This document shows positions 42,498-51,181 of a DNA stretch of 64,000 bases, piece by piece. The notes under the pieces are model-generated. The model made no database searches, was not told the origin of the DNA, and saw nothing but the letters and a program-made list of their open reading frames with translations. The translations under genes and the position numbers were made by a program. Source of the stretch: Phenylobacterium sp. NIBR 498073 (GTDB lineage Bacteria > Pseudomonadota > Alphaproteobacteria > Caulobacterales > Caulobacteraceae). The stretch is from positions 3,950,001 to 4,014,000 of the forward strand of contig NZ_CP114599.1 of NCBI RefSeq assembly GCF_027286305.1. The letters run 5' to 3'. Position 1 is the first letter of the stretch. Every line of letters starts with the position of its first letter.

Positions 42498-45473
42498 TCA
42501 GAACTTCTTTTTGACCGCCAACTTGTAGGTCCGCCCCAGCGCATTGCCGGTGAACGGGTCATAGTTCAGGTCGAGGCGGGCGAAAGACGGCTCGGTGTCG
42601 AAGAGGTTGTCGATCGACACGTTGACCGTCACGTCCCACGGCAGGAAGACGCGATAGTCGAGCTCGTGCACCCAGCTCTCATCGATCTTCGCCCCGTCCG
42701 GCTGGATCGCTCCATTGACCGGGTTCGCCGCGAAGATCGAGGCGCGCTGATCGACATAGGAGTCGATGTAGTTGACCGTCCAACGCAGGTTGTGCGCCCC
42801 GTGGGTGTACTCGGCATAGACCGAGCCCTTGAGCTGCGGCAGCGAAGTCGCAGTCAGCTGGTAGTTGAGGTAGCCGGCCGCATCGAACTCCTTCTCGACC
42901 GTCACGTCGCCGATCTTGAACGGGTCGACCTTGTATTCCAGCGTATAGGTGACCGAGCCGCCGATCCGCAGGTCGCCGCCCCAGACGTCGCCGGCGTCGT
43001 AGTCGGCGAGCACGTCGATGCCCGAGGTCTTCACGCCCGGACCGTTGGTCCAGTTGGTCCGCACCCGCGAGATCGTCGCGATGCTGCAAGCGCCCTGGAA
43101 CACGAAGCGGGCCTGCAGATCGGCATAGGCCGCCTGGCCGCAGTTGGTCGAAAGACCGCCCGGGAACATCGTGTTGACCATCGAGGCCGAGGGCTCGGCG
43201 ACGATCGGGTTCTCGAAGTCGAAGTTCCAGTAGTCGACGCTGCCCTTGAAGTTGCCGACGTTGAGGATGGCCCCGACGCTGTAGGTGGTGGCTTTCTCCG
43301 GCTCCAGATCCGGGTTGCCGAAGATGTCGATGGCGCGGAAGGCGCCGCCGATGAACGACAGCGCCGTCACGCTCGACGTGGTCAGCTGGGTCAGCGGCGG
43401 ACCGCGGAAGGTCGAACCAGCCGAGGCGCGGAACGCCAGGGCCTCGGTGGCCTGCCAACGGACGGCGATCTTCGGATTGAGGGTCGAACCGGTCTCGCCG
43501 CCGTAGTCCTCATAGCGAGCGGCCAGCTGGACTTGCAGGTCGTCGGTGACCGGCAGCGCCATTTCGGCGAACAGCGCGTAGACGTCGCCCTCGAGATCGG
43601 CCTCCTCGCCGGTGCCCAGGAACATCAGCGGCCCGTTGCGCACCGAGCACGAGGTCGAGCCGTTGAACGGCGTATCGATGCAGGGGTTGGCGTCGATGTT
43701 GCTGAGGTCGTTGTACGATGAGGTGAACAGGCTGCGGCGGAACTGCGCCCCGGCCGCCCATCCGACCGCGCCGCCGCCCAGCTCCCAGCCGAGCTCGCCG
43801 TTGAACACCGCGTCGGCGACGAACAGCTTCGAAGTCTGCTTGGTCGAGACTTCCTGGAAGAACCAGCGCACCAGCTCAGGATTGTTGGCCAACGAGGCGT
43901 TGAAGCCCGGATTGGTCTGACCGGTGATGGTGTTGTTGGCGATCGCGTTGGAGAACGGGTTGAAATAGTAGCAGCCAAGCGCGGTGTTGCCGGCGTTGGT
44001 CGTGAAGTTGTTGGTTTCGGCCGCCGTACAGCCCCCGGCCGTGCCGTTGTTCAGCGAGCCGTAGCCGCGCAGGGCCATCTGGAAGCGCGACACGATCGTG
44101 TCGTAGCCGGTCCGCACCCCGGTCTCCTGGCCGTAGGTCAGGGCGAAGTCATAGCCGATAGCGTCGTTGAACTGCCCCTTGATGCCGCCGCTGACGCGGA
44201 AGGCGTCATAGTGACGGCGGCCTTCCGACGGCCCGTAGTCGAAGGCCGGGTTGCCGCCGAACGACAGCGGCCGGTAGCGGACGCCGGGAATGTGGACGCC
44301 GGTCGCAAAGGCCGGGATCTGCGTCGGATTGGCGTTGCGATAGGCGATGAAGCCCGGGTTGCTGGCCGGGACGAAATAGCCGGCCAGCACCGAGGCCGGC
44401 AGTTGGCCGACGGTCGGATTGGTGGCGGCCGTCGGGGTCTGCAGCGCCAGGTAGGACGGCGACGTCTTCCACTCGGGCACGTCGGTCTCGGAATAGAAGA
44501 CCTCGACGTGCAGCTGGGCGTTGTCGCCCAGGTCGGCGTTGGCTTCCCCGTAGAGCTGGAAGCGGTCCTCTATCTCGACGAGGTTGTCGTAGGGGATGAA
44601 GTTGAAGAAGCATGCCGGCAGCGCGCCGCCCTGGACCACCCCGCCCAGCGGGGCGCAGCCGTTGTCGAGCGCGAAGCCCGCCGCCGGAATGAAGGCGCCC
44701 GTCGCCGGGTTGTTGGTGACCGGCAGGAACGGCGCGACGGCGTTGCCCGCCGACCAGCCGCCTTCCGGGTTGTTGAAGTAGGACTGGGCCGCCCAGTCGC
44801 GTTCGGTGGTCGGCAGCTCCGAGCGATGCTGGTAGCCGGCGCTCAGCAGGACGTTGCCGTTCTCCCAGGTGTGGCCCCAGATGATGCTGCCGTCATAGTC
44901 GCCGTCGGAGCCGTCGATGTAACGGTAGCTGCCGTTCAGCTCGAGACCATCGAAGTCCTTGCGGGTGATGAAGTTCACGACCCCGGCGATAGCGTCCGAG
45001 CCGTAGGTGGCGGCCGCGCCGTCCTTCAGCACCTCGATCCGGCCGACCGCGGCCGAAGGAATGATGTTGGTGTCGACGATCCCCGCGCCGCCTTGGCCGA
45101 ACGGGTTCGGCGCCATGCGGTGGCCGTTGATCAGCACCAGGGTGCGCTGGGCCCCCAGACCCCGCAGGTTGACCGAGCCCGAACCTTCCGAGCCCTGGGC
45201 CCGCGGGTCGAACTGGTTGGTGTCGCCCAGCACGCCGCTGGAGACCGGCAGCGCCTTCAGAAGCTCGACGGTGCTCGGCGAGCCCTGTTTAGCCAGGTCG
45301 TCGGCGCCGATCACGTCCACGGGCAGAGCCGCGTCCTCAGGCGTGCCACGAATGAAGGACCCGGTGACCACCACCTCCTCGACGGTGCTGGCCTGTTGGG
45401 CATAGGCCTGGCCGCCGAGGGCCAGAGCGACGGCCATGACTGAGCCGCCGCAGAGATACCTGCTCTTCAACAT
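42498..45473 (-). CDS. TonB-dependent outer-membrane receptor, paralogue 3
   Basis: Receptor of 991 residues, signal MLKSRYLCGGSVMAVALALG..AYA-QQ, TonB-box-like VEEVVVTGSFI, plug with LRGLGAQRTLVLINGHRM and KDGAAATYGSDAIAGVVNF, barrel ending LAVKKKF. It is the most divergent of the three: the plug keeps the motif order but lacks the NNRFGSGSG run of the others. ATG 45473 is chosen by comparison with the MLKSRY start of the paralogues; ATG 45476 lies one codon upstream. GGGAGGA precedes it. Confidence 0.96.
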   Translation of the reverse strand: MLKSRYLCGGSVMAVALALGGQAYAQQASTVEEVVVTGSFIRGTPEDAALPVDVIGADDLAKQGSPSTVELLKALPVSSGVLGDTNQFDPRAQGSEGSGSVNLRGLGAQRTLVLINGHRMAPNPFGQGGAGIVDTNIIPSAAVGRIEVLKDGAAATYGSDAIAGVVNFITRKDFDGLELNGSYRYIDGSDGDYDGSIIWGHTWENGNVLLSAGYQHRSELPTTERDWAAQSYFNNPEGGWSAGNAVAPFLPVTNNPATGAFIPAAGFALDNGCAPLGGVVQGGALPACFFNFIPYDNLVEIEDRFQLYGEANADLGDNAQLHVEVFYSETDVPEWKTSPSYLALQTPTAATNPTVGQLPASVLAGYFVPASNPGFIAYRNANPTQIPAFATGVHIPGVRYRPLSFGGNPAFDYGPSEGRRHYDAFRVSGGIKGQFNDAIGYDFALTYGQETGVRTGYDTIVSRFQMALRGYGSLNNGTAGGCTAAETNNFTTNAGNTALGCYYFNPFSNAIANNTITGQTNPGFNASLANNPELVRWFFQEVSTKQTSKLFVADAVFNGELGWELGGGAVGWAAGAQFRRSLFTSSYNDLSNIDANPCIDTPFNGSTSCSVRNGPLMFLGTGEEADLEGDVYALFAEMALPVTDDLQVQLAARYEDYGGETGSTLNPKIAVRWQATEALAFRASAGSTFRGPPLTQLTTSSVTALSFIGGAFRAIDIFGNPDLEPEKATTYSVGAILNVGNFKGSVDYWNFDFENPIVAEPSASMVNTMFPGGLSTNCGQAAYADLQARFVFQGACSIATISRVRTNWTNGPGVKTSGIDVLADYDAGDVWGGDLRIGGSVTYTLEYKVDPFKIGDVTVEKEFDAAGYLNYQLTATSLPQLKGSVYAEYTHGAHNLRWTVNYIDSYVDQRASIFAANPVNGAIQPDGAKIDESWVHELDYRVFLPWDVTVNVSIDNLFDTEPSFARLDLNYDPFTGNALGRTYKLAVKKKF

Positions 45474-45776
45474 CATTTTCCTCCCCCTCGACGGACGCCG
45501 TTTTCGATCTGACGCGATGGTCGCCCGTGGGTGAGAGGATCAGACGCGAGTTCGCAGCCCCCGCGCTAGGTGAATTTTGCAGCCCCGCAATAAAGCATTC
45601 GAACTGCGTTCAAATCGCAACACCGTTATTCGGCAAGGTTTTTTGACATCCGACAACAAAATCGGACCCTTCGCACGGGTTGACGCAGCGTCCCATGGAC
45701 ATCGGCTTCGACCCGGACCAGCTCCTCGGGGTTTCGCCCCATAGGCGCGGCCGGAAGGCCTCGCTCTACTGCGCCC
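45474..45776. other. Non-coding region between TonB receptor 3 and the PagL-like gene
   Basis: 303 bp between divergent genes. It holds the polypurine leader of receptor 3 (CGAGGGGGAGGAAA on the minus strand) and an A/T-richer stretch around 45570-45665 suited to promoters. No gene or clear operator is seen. Confidence 0.6.
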
Positions 45777-46355
45777 ATGAGGTGGGCGGCATTCTCGCAT
45801 GAAGTACGGCTGACCGCGGCGCTGGGCGTCGCCCTGGGCGCCGCCAGCGGCGCGGCGCAGGCTCAGGAGCTCCGCGTCGGGGCCGGGTATTCGCCGCACG
45901 GGCCGGAAGAGGGCGCCTCGGTGATCGTCGAGTACCTGTTCCCGCCGGTCCAGGCCCTCAAGGCGGTCGGGACGCCGCGGCCGTTCCTCAGCACCCAGCT
46001 GAGCCTCGACGGCTACACCAACTACGCCCAGGGCGGACTGATCTGGCGGTTCGAGCGCCAGCAGGCCTATCTGGACCTGGGGGCCGGGGTCGCGGTGCAT
46101 GACGGCTCGCTCTACCTGGCGCGCCCCGAGCCCGGCCAGCCGCATGAGGAGAACCTGCGTCGGCGGGCGGCGCGCGACGAATATATCGAATTCGACAAGC
46201 GCTGGGTGTTCCATGCCACCTTCGCGGTCGGCTACCGGCTCAACGAGCGCTGGGCGGTCGAGTTCGAGGGCCAGCACTGGAGCAACGGCCAGTTCGGCAG
46301 CGACACCCACGACGGGGCCGACAGCCTGGGCCTGCGGGCCGCCTATCGCTTCTGA
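45777..46355 (+). CDS. PagL-like lipid A 3-O-deacylase / acyloxyacyl hydrolase
   Basis: Outer-membrane beta-barrel of 192 residues with a signal peptide ending near GAAQA-QE. The C-terminal region has VEFEGQHWSNGQFGSDTHDG with H167 and S169, equivalent to the catalytic His and Ser of PagL, and it ends in AAYRF, an outer-membrane terminal strand. It would remove a 3-O-linked acyl chain from lipid A. It is divergent from the receptor array. Confidence 0.87.
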   Translation: MRWAAFSHEVRLTAALGVALGAASGAAQAQELRVGAGYSPHGPEEGASVIVEYLFPPVQALKAVGTPRPFLSTQLSLDGYTNYAQGGLIWRFERQQAYLDLGAGVAVHDGSLYLARPEPGQPHEENLRRRAARDEYIEFDKRWVFHATFAVGYRLNERWAVEFEGQHWSNGQFGSDTHDGADSLGLRAAYRF

Positions 46356-46523
46356 TAGCGAACAGGCGTTCGCGCGCAGCAGCTAGGCGGCGAGGGCTTG
46401 GAACCAGCTTGTTAGGAGGATGGTGGCGTGGGCAGTGTGTGAGGGACTGGTCTCCACTTTCCAAGCGCCCCGAGCCCTTATTGGCTTAGCTTTACGGGAA
46501 GGCCTCTTGTGGGGAGCAATTGA

Positions 46524-46847
46524 TCAGAACGGATAGGGCGCTTCTTCGAGGAAGACGTTGGGAGCCGGCACGCCGAGATAACCGCTAAAGTCACCGAAGA
46601 ACCCCAAGCGTCCACTTCGATAGAGATCAGAGCCGTAGAGAACCGCAGCCAACCCCTTTAGAGCCAGGGACAGCGCCTGGAGGCTCGTTTCGCCTTGGAC
46701 ATCGAGCAAAGTCTCGATGCCCCCCATGATCTCGAACCGGCATATCCAGGTGCCTGCACCATCATTTTGCCGAGGCGCATAGACCCTCACGACTACCTTT
46801 TCGTGGGCGTCCGAAATGTCCAGCGAGTGCTCGGCGATGACAGTCAT
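46524..46847 (-). CDS. DUF6968-like protein, possible immunity protein
   Basis: Protein of 107 residues, no signal peptide. Features such as GAGTWICRFEIMG, then GETSLQALSLALKGLAAVLYGS and a final LGVPAPNVFLEE match the pattern I know for DUF6968; the assignment is from memory and tentative. It starts at ATG 46847, overlapping the stop of the upstream Cys-rich gene as ATGA. That tight coupling to a polymorphic-toxin-like tail suggests an immunity role. Confidence 0.7.
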   Translation of the reverse strand: MTVIAEHSLDISDAHEKVVVRVYAPRQNDGAGTWICRFEIMGGIETLLDVQGETSLQALSLALKGLAAVLYGSDLYRSGRLGFFGDFSGYLGVPAPNVFLEEAPYPF

Positions 46848-47224
46848 CGTGGGGCGTCTGGGTGCGTGAATAACCTCGGGTGGCCGACTTCACCCTTGGA
46901 TTTGATGCAGTAGGTATAACGTTCCATAGCGCTCTCACGACACATTGCTCGCGCGACATTGTTCGGCTGGCGCCCGCAGGTCTCCGTATCATTCCGATGC
47001 TGGATGTCACACTGTTTCGGTGGTCCCTTTGGCGGCTCGCCACGAGGAGTGCTCGGTGCATCCCTCATGGGAGGAGGCATTGGCCGAGCGGGCCAAGGAA
47101 ACACCGGGGGCGGCGGAGGGGCGCGGCCGTGGCAACTCACGCAATCGTGGAGGCCTGGTCTCTGAGGAGCTGGCGCTGTCGCGGCGGAGCGCCATCCGGC
47201 CCTCTGACCTCTGAGGGGGCTCAC
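46844..47224 (-). CDS. Polymorphic-toxin (Rhs-type) C-terminal tail, probably a fragment
   Basis: Open frame of 126 residues from GTG 47224. The first 65 residues are Pro/Arg-rich and look low-complexity (HGRAPPPPPVFPWPARPMPP). The last 55 have four cysteines spaced C72-x10-C83-x11-C95-x10-C106, with QCDIQHRNDTETC and CRESAMERYTYC. This resembles the short Cys-rich end found after the core of many Rhs/polymorphic toxins (D-x-C ... C-W/R-x-S-A-x-E-R-Y-x-x-C). No Rhs repeats are present upstream, and the frame is closed by TGA at 47288-47290, so it is a remnant or a free-standing cassette. The start is uncertain. Confidence 0.5.
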   Translation of the reverse strand: MSPLRGQRAGWRSAATAPAPQRPGLHDCVSCHGRAPPPPPVFPWPARPMPPPMRDAPSTPRGEPPKGPPKQCDIQHRNDTETCGRQPNNVARAMCRESAMERYTYCIKSKGEVGHPRLFTHPDAPR

Positions 47225-47569
47225 CGCTGCGGCTGCTGGCCGCGCTGCTATTGTTGGCTTCGGCTGCCCGGCGGAGCCGAAATCGTTTCAGATGCAAGGG
47301 TGTTAGACGAGCAGGCGGACGTCGTGGCGGCGTCACCGAAATTGGAAATCGCTGATAATTTCGCTGTTGGCAGCGATATCCAGAGTGGCTCGCGGACCGA
47401 AACCTACACTTCTGGAATGGCCCTGGAGAAAACCGGGCGAATTGCGAGCGTCGGCGCCGGTTGGCGACTCTCTGAGAGCCAGGCGTAGGGATGCGTGGCC
47501 GCCTAACCGGCGGACTTCTCGGAGGTATTCGTGGGGAAGGAATTCACGCCGGTTCAGCGGCTGAAGGAA
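47225..47569. other. Unassigned 345-bp region next to tRNA-Val
   Basis: No gene can be supported on either strand. The plus frame ending at 47488 and several short minus frames are open, but none shows a recognisable motif or ribosome site. It lies between the tRNA 3' end and the toxin-tail gene, where integrated elements usually leave debris. Confidence 0.5.
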
Positions 47570-47644
47570 TGGTGGACGTGACAGGGATTGAACCTGTGAC
47601 CCCCTCGATGTCAACGAGGTGCTCTCCCGCTGAGCTACACGTCC
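47570..47644 (-). tRNA. tRNA-Val (GAC), with encoded CCA
   Basis: The minus strand folds as a cloverleaf: acceptor GGACGTG / CACGTCC, D-arm TAGCTCAGCGGGAGAGCA, anticodon stem CCTCG / CGAGG with loop TTGACAT (anticodon GAC), T-arm CAGGTTCAATCCCTG, and a genomic CCA end. Confidence 0.97.
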
Positions 47645-47734
47645 GAACCAGTCGGCTCCCTTTCGGGAACGGGAGGCGGCGGTATAGCGGCGAGGGCGGG
47701 CTTACGCAAGCGCCCAAAGCCGCATTTTCACACC

Positions 47735-48094
47735 TTATGCAGCGGCCATCATCCGCTCCACCTCGGAGACGATCTCGCGCAGGTGAATCGGCTTGGACAG
47801 CACCTTGGCGCCGGGAGGCGCGCTCTCGCCCGCGGCCAGCGCCACGGCCGCGAATCCGGTGATGAACATGATGCGCAGACCCGGGTGCCGGGCCGCGGCC
47901 AGGCGCGCCACCTCGATCCCGTCCATGCCGGGCATGACGATGTCGGTCAGCAGCAGGTCCCAGTCCTGGTCGAGCACCGCGGCGGCTTCCTCGCCGTCGG
48001 CGCAGGAGGTCACCTCATAGCCGGCCCGCTCCAGAGCGCGGGACAGGAAGCCGCGCAGCGAGTCGTCGTCTTCGGCGAGGAGAATTCGGGGCAT
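47735..48094 (-). CDS. cpdR: CpdR-like single-domain response regulator
   Basis: Receiver-only protein of 119 residues. In Caulobacter, CpdR in its unphosphorylated form brings ClpXP and its substrates to the cell pole, so it controls proteolysis of CtrA and other cell-cycle proteins. The phospho-acceptor is D51 in LLLTDIVMPGMDG, the same position as in Caulobacter CpdR. IMFITGFAAVAL and KVLSKPIHLREIV are strongly CpdR-like. No output domain follows. The divergent neighbour, N-formylglutamate amidohydrolase, is also typical for cpdR. Confidence 0.9.
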   Translation of the reverse strand: MPRILLAEDDDSLRGFLSRALERAGYEVTSCADGEEAAAVLDQDWDLLLTDIVMPGMDGIEVARLAAARHPGLRIMFITGFAAVALAAGESAPPGAKVLSKPIHLREIVSEVERMMAAA

Positions 48095-48241
48095 GGGAGC
48101 TCGCAAGGCGTAGTCGTAAGGCTCGATATTAGCTGGGCAGACGTAAATCGCCGATGAACCTACCCCCCAAAAGGCTCTGGGCGCATCGGGGCCAGCGCGC
48201 GGCGTGCGATCTGTTTGACCCACGCGGAGACGCACCGTCAT

Positions 48242-49159
48242 ATGGCGGCGATGAACGCCTGGGAGCCCCTCGCCGCCGATCGTCCCGCGCCGGCGCTCGC
48301 GCCCTTCGAGGTGCGGCGTGCAGCGGCCGACGCCGCCCCTGCGCCGACGCCCCTGGTGTTCGCCTCGCCGCACTCCGGGCGGCTTTATCCCGACGACATG
48401 ATGGCCGCCGCCGCGCTCGACGCCCTGGCCATTCGCCGCTCCGAGGACGCCTTCGTCGACGAGCTGATCAGCTCGGGCCCGGCCCAGGGCGCGGCGCTGA
48501 TCTGCGCCAATCTGGCGCGGGCCTATATCGACGTGAACCGCGAAGCGTTCGAGCTGGACCAGGCGATGTTCGCCGACGAGCTGCCGGACTTCGCCCGCGC
48601 TCGCACCGCCCGCGTCGCCGCCGGCCTGGGCGCCATCGCCCGGGTGGTCTCCGAGGGCCAGGAGATCTATGCCCGCAAGCTGACCTTCGCCGAAGCCCGG
48701 CGGCGGATCGACGGCGTTCACGCGCCCTATCACGCCGCCCTGGCGCGGCTGCTGGGCGAGGCGCACGCCGCCCACGGTTATGCGATCCTGATCGACTGGC
48801 ATTCGATGCCGGCCGCAGCCGCCAGGGCCGGCGGCCGTGACGGCCCCTGCGACATGGTGCTGGGCGACCGCTTCGGCGCTTCCTGCTCCAGCCTGGTGAC
48901 CCAGAAGGTCGAGCGCGAGCTGGAAGCCCGCGGCTACAAGGTGGCCCGCAACGCCCCCTATGCCGGCGGCTACACCACCGAGCATTACGGCCGCCCGAAC
49001 CGGCGCACCCACGCGCTGCAGATCGAGATCAACCGCGGGATCTATCTGAACGAGGGCACGCTGGAGCCGACCAAGGGCTTCCAGCGACTGAAGGCCGACC
49101 TCGACGAGGTCATCGCCACGCTCGGCGCCGCCGACTGGTCGGGCCTGAATAGAGCCTAG
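48242..49159 (+). CDS. N-formylglutamate amidohydrolase family protein
   Basis: Zinc-dependent hydrolase, 305 residues from ATG 48242 (GGAGAC nine bases upstream; ATG 48251 is an alternative). Motifs: [12 protein letters not shown] at the zinc site, [19 protein letters not shown] and [11 protein letters not shown]. It would split N-formyl- or N-formimino-type amino acids at the end of histidine breakdown, but no other hut genes are nearby. Its stop overlaps the convergent recR stop. Confidence 0.92.
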   Translation: MAAMNAWEPLAADRPAPALAPFEVRRAAADAAPAPTPLVFASPHSGRLYPDDMMAAAALDALAIRRSEDAFVDELISSGPAQGAALICANLARAYIDVNREAFELDQAMFADELPDFARARTARVAAGLGAIARVVSEGQEIYARKLTFAEARRRIDGVHAPYHAALARLLGEAHAAHGYAILIDWHSMPAAAARAGGRDGPCDMVLGDRFGASCSSLVTQKVERELEARGYKVARNAPYAGGYTTEHYGRPNRRTHALQIEINRGIYLNEGTLEPTKGFQRLKADLDEVIATLGAADWSGLNRA

Positions 49160-49758
49160 GCCGGCCGCCGCGCGCGCATGGCCTGGTTGATGGTGCCGTC
49201 GTCGAGCCAGTCGAGCTCGCCGCCGACCGGCACGCCCCGCGCCAGCATGGTGACGCTCACCCCCGCCCCTTCGAGCCGTTCGGCCAGGTAATGGGCCGTG
49301 GTCTGGCCGTCGACCGTCGCCGGCAGCGCCAGGATGACTTCGCGCACCCCCGCATCGGCGGCGCGGGCGACCAGGGGCCCGATCCGCAGCGCCTCGGGGC
49401 CGACGCCGTCCAGCGCCGACAGCAGGCCGCCCAGCACATGATAGCGGCCCCGGAAGGCGGCGGCCCGCTCCATGGCCCACAGCGCGCCGACCTCCTCGAC
49501 CACGCAGATCAGCGCGCCGTCGCGCTGGGGATCGGTGCAGATCGCGCACGGGTCCTGGGTGTCCAACGAGCCGCAGACGCCGCAAGTCTTCACCCTCGCG
49601 GCCGCGGTCGACAGGGCCTCCGACAGCGGCAGCAGCAGCTGGTCGCGACGCTTCAGCAGCGCCAGGGCCGCACGCCGGGCCGAGCGCGGGCCGAGGCCCG
49701 GCAGCTTGGAGAGCAGTGAGATCAGCCGTTCGATCTCGGGGCCGGCGGATGCAGCCAA
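49156..49758 (-). CDS. recR: Recombination mediator RecR
   Basis: Works with RecO/RecF to load RecA at gaps, 200 residues, the normal length. Order of motifs: helix-hairpin-helix [18 protein letters not shown], a zinc finger C-x2-C...C-x-x-C ([17 protein letters not shown]), then the Toprim domain ([18 protein letters not shown]). The start appears to be TTG at 49758 (reading [13 protein letters not shown]), with GGAG six bases upstream; no ATG or GTG fits. Confidence 0.95.
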   Translation of the reverse strand: MAASAGPEIERLISLLSKLPGLGPRSARRAALALLKRRDQLLLPLSEALSTAAARVKTCGVCGSLDTQDPCAICTDPQRDGALICVVEEVGALWAMERAAAFRGRYHVLGGLLSALDGVGPEALRIGPLVARAADAGVREVILALPATVDGQTTAHYLAERLEGAGVSVTMLARGVPVGGELDWLDDGTINQAMRARRPA

Positions 49759-49844
49759 GTGAACTCCGTCCAGGATGGGCGCCACGCCCGAAAAACGACA
49801 CTCTGCCGCGAAGCAGCAACGCGGGGGAGGATGGAGATACGGCC

Positions 49845-50333
49845 GTGACAGGACAAGAGGCGCCGCTCTCAGGCCTCGATATCGAACCCATAGTCGATCC
49901 CGACGTCGACGCCGTCGTCGCCCTGTGGCGCGCCTGCGGCCTGACCCGGCCCTGGAACGATCCATACGCCGACATCGCCCTGGCCCGCCGCACCGCCAGC
50001 GCGACGGTCCTGGTCGGCCGGGCCGCCGGCGAGATCACGGCCACGGCCATGGCCGGCTCGGACGGCCATCGCGGCTGGGTCTATTATGTGGCGGCCGCGC
50101 CCGACGCCCGAGGACGCGGCCACGGGCGCGCGATCATGCTCGCGGCGGAGGCCTTCCTGCGGGCTCAAGGCGTGCAGAAGGTCGAACTGATGGTGCGCGC
50201 CGACAACCTCTCCGCCCGCGACTTCTATGATCGGCTCGGCTACGTCACGGAGGAGGTCACGGTGATGAGCCGCCGGCTCGTCGACGCCCCCCATTCAGAT
50301 TCCGAGGAAGCCGCTCGCCATGGTCGTTTCTGA
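49845..50333 (+). CDS. GNAT acetyltransferase, YpeA-like
   Basis: Acetyltransferase of 162 residues from GTG 49845, with GGAG eight bases upstream. [20 protein letters not shown] and the pyrophosphate loop [13 protein letters not shown] followed by [15 protein letters not shown] are those of the YpeA/RimI-like branch. It is divergent from recR and overlaps the next acetyltransferase gene by 14 bases. The acceptor is unknown. Confidence 0.9.
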   Translation: MTGQEAPLSGLDIEPIVDPDVDAVVALWRACGLTRPWNDPYADIALARRTASATVLVGRAAGEITATAMAGSDGHRGWVYYVAAAPDARGRGHGRAIMLAAEAFLRAQGVQKVELMVRADNLSARDFYDRLGYVTEEVTVMSRRLVDAPHSDSEEAARHGRF

Positions 50334-50838
50334 TCTTCCTCAAGTCGAGGGCGCGCAACTCGCCCTGATCTCGGGGAGCGCGGTCGCCGAACTGCAGGAA
50401 CTGCTGGAGCGCTGCGCCGACTTCGAAGTGATGGTCACCGGCTCACCGCCCGACGCGCACGCCGCCGCCGACCTGCTGGTCGAGGTCCCACCGGACCATG
50501 CGCTGCGCGACAAGCTGGTGATCGGAGTCTGGACGGACCAGGGACTGACGGCGGCCATCGACCTGCTGCGGGACTTTCCCGATCCGCACGCCTGGTATCT
50601 GGGGATGCTGCTGGTCGCGCCCGAAGCGCGCAGCCGCGGACTGGGCGCAGCCATTGTCGCGGCTCTGCGGCGATGGGTGGTGGCCCAGGGCGGCTGGACG
50701 ATCCGGCTGATCGTCCAGGAGCAGAACCCCGCCGCCTTGCGGTTCTGGAGCCGCCAGGGGTTCGTCGAGGTCGGCGCGGCGGTCCAAGAGCTGGAGGACC
50801 GCACCAACCAGGTGCGCCGCCTGGAGCTGCGGCTCTGA
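50320..50838 (+). CDS. GNAT family N-acetyltransferase
   Basis: Second acetyltransferase of the pair, 172 residues. It has HAWYLGMLLVAPEARSRGLG (strand 4 and acetyl-CoA loop) and QEQNPAALRFWSRQGF near the end. It overlaps the upstream gene by 14 bases, so both are made from one message. Substrate unknown. Confidence 0.88.
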   Translation: MVVSDLPQVEGAQLALISGSAVAELQELLERCADFEVMVTGSPPDAHAAADLLVEVPPDHALRDKLVIGVWTDQGLTAAIDLLRDFPDPHAWYLGMLLVAPEARSRGLGAAIVAALRRWVVAQGGWTIRLIVQEQNPAALRFWSRQGFVEVGAAVQELEDRTNQVRRLELRL

Positions 50839-50847
50839 TCTAGAGGC

Positions 50848-51174
50848 CTAGAACTTCGGCATGCCCGGCAGGCCCATGGCCGCCAGCGGGCCGGCGGCCT
50901 CGCGCATCAGCTCGGACTGCTGGGCGTCGAGCTTGCGCTTGGCGTCGGCGTGAGCGGCCACGATCAGGTCCGAGATCACCTCGCCCTCGCCCGGCGCCAG
51001 CAGGCTCTCGTCCAGCTCGACGCCGGCCATCTCGCCGGTGCCTTTCAGGGTCACCTTGACCATGCCGCCGCCCGAGGTGCCCTCGACCACGATCTCGGCG
51101 ATGCGCGCCTGGGCGTCGGCCAGCTTCTGCTGCATGGCCTGGGCCTGCTTCATGATGGAGCCGAGGTCTTTCAT
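50848..51174 (-). CDS. YbaB/EbfC family nucleoid-associated protein
   Basis: Small DNA-binding dimer of 108 residues: MKDLGSIMKQAQAMQQKLAD at the start, then VVEGTSGGGMVKVTLKGTGE, both hallmarks of the YbaB family. It follows dnaX by 7 bp, the usual dnaX-ybaB arrangement. Confidence 0.95.
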   Translation of the reverse strand: MKDLGSIMKQAQAMQQKLADAQARIAEIVVEGTSGGGMVKVTLKGTGEMAGVELDESLLAPGEGEVISDLIVAAHADAKRKLDAQQSELMREAAGPLAAMGLPGMPKF

Positions 51175-51181
51175 CGCAATC

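Noticed and set aside
46844..47224. CVSCH (CxxCH haem-binding motif) at residues 28-32 of the Cys-rich protein as a cytochrome c
   Set aside because: No signal peptide, no axial Met region and a low-complexity surrounding; the tail pattern fits polymorphic toxins better.
47225..47569. Integrase gene next to tRNA-Val
   Set aside because: No tyrosine-recombinase motifs (R-H-R-Y) in any frame and no second copy of the tRNA 3' end in the window.
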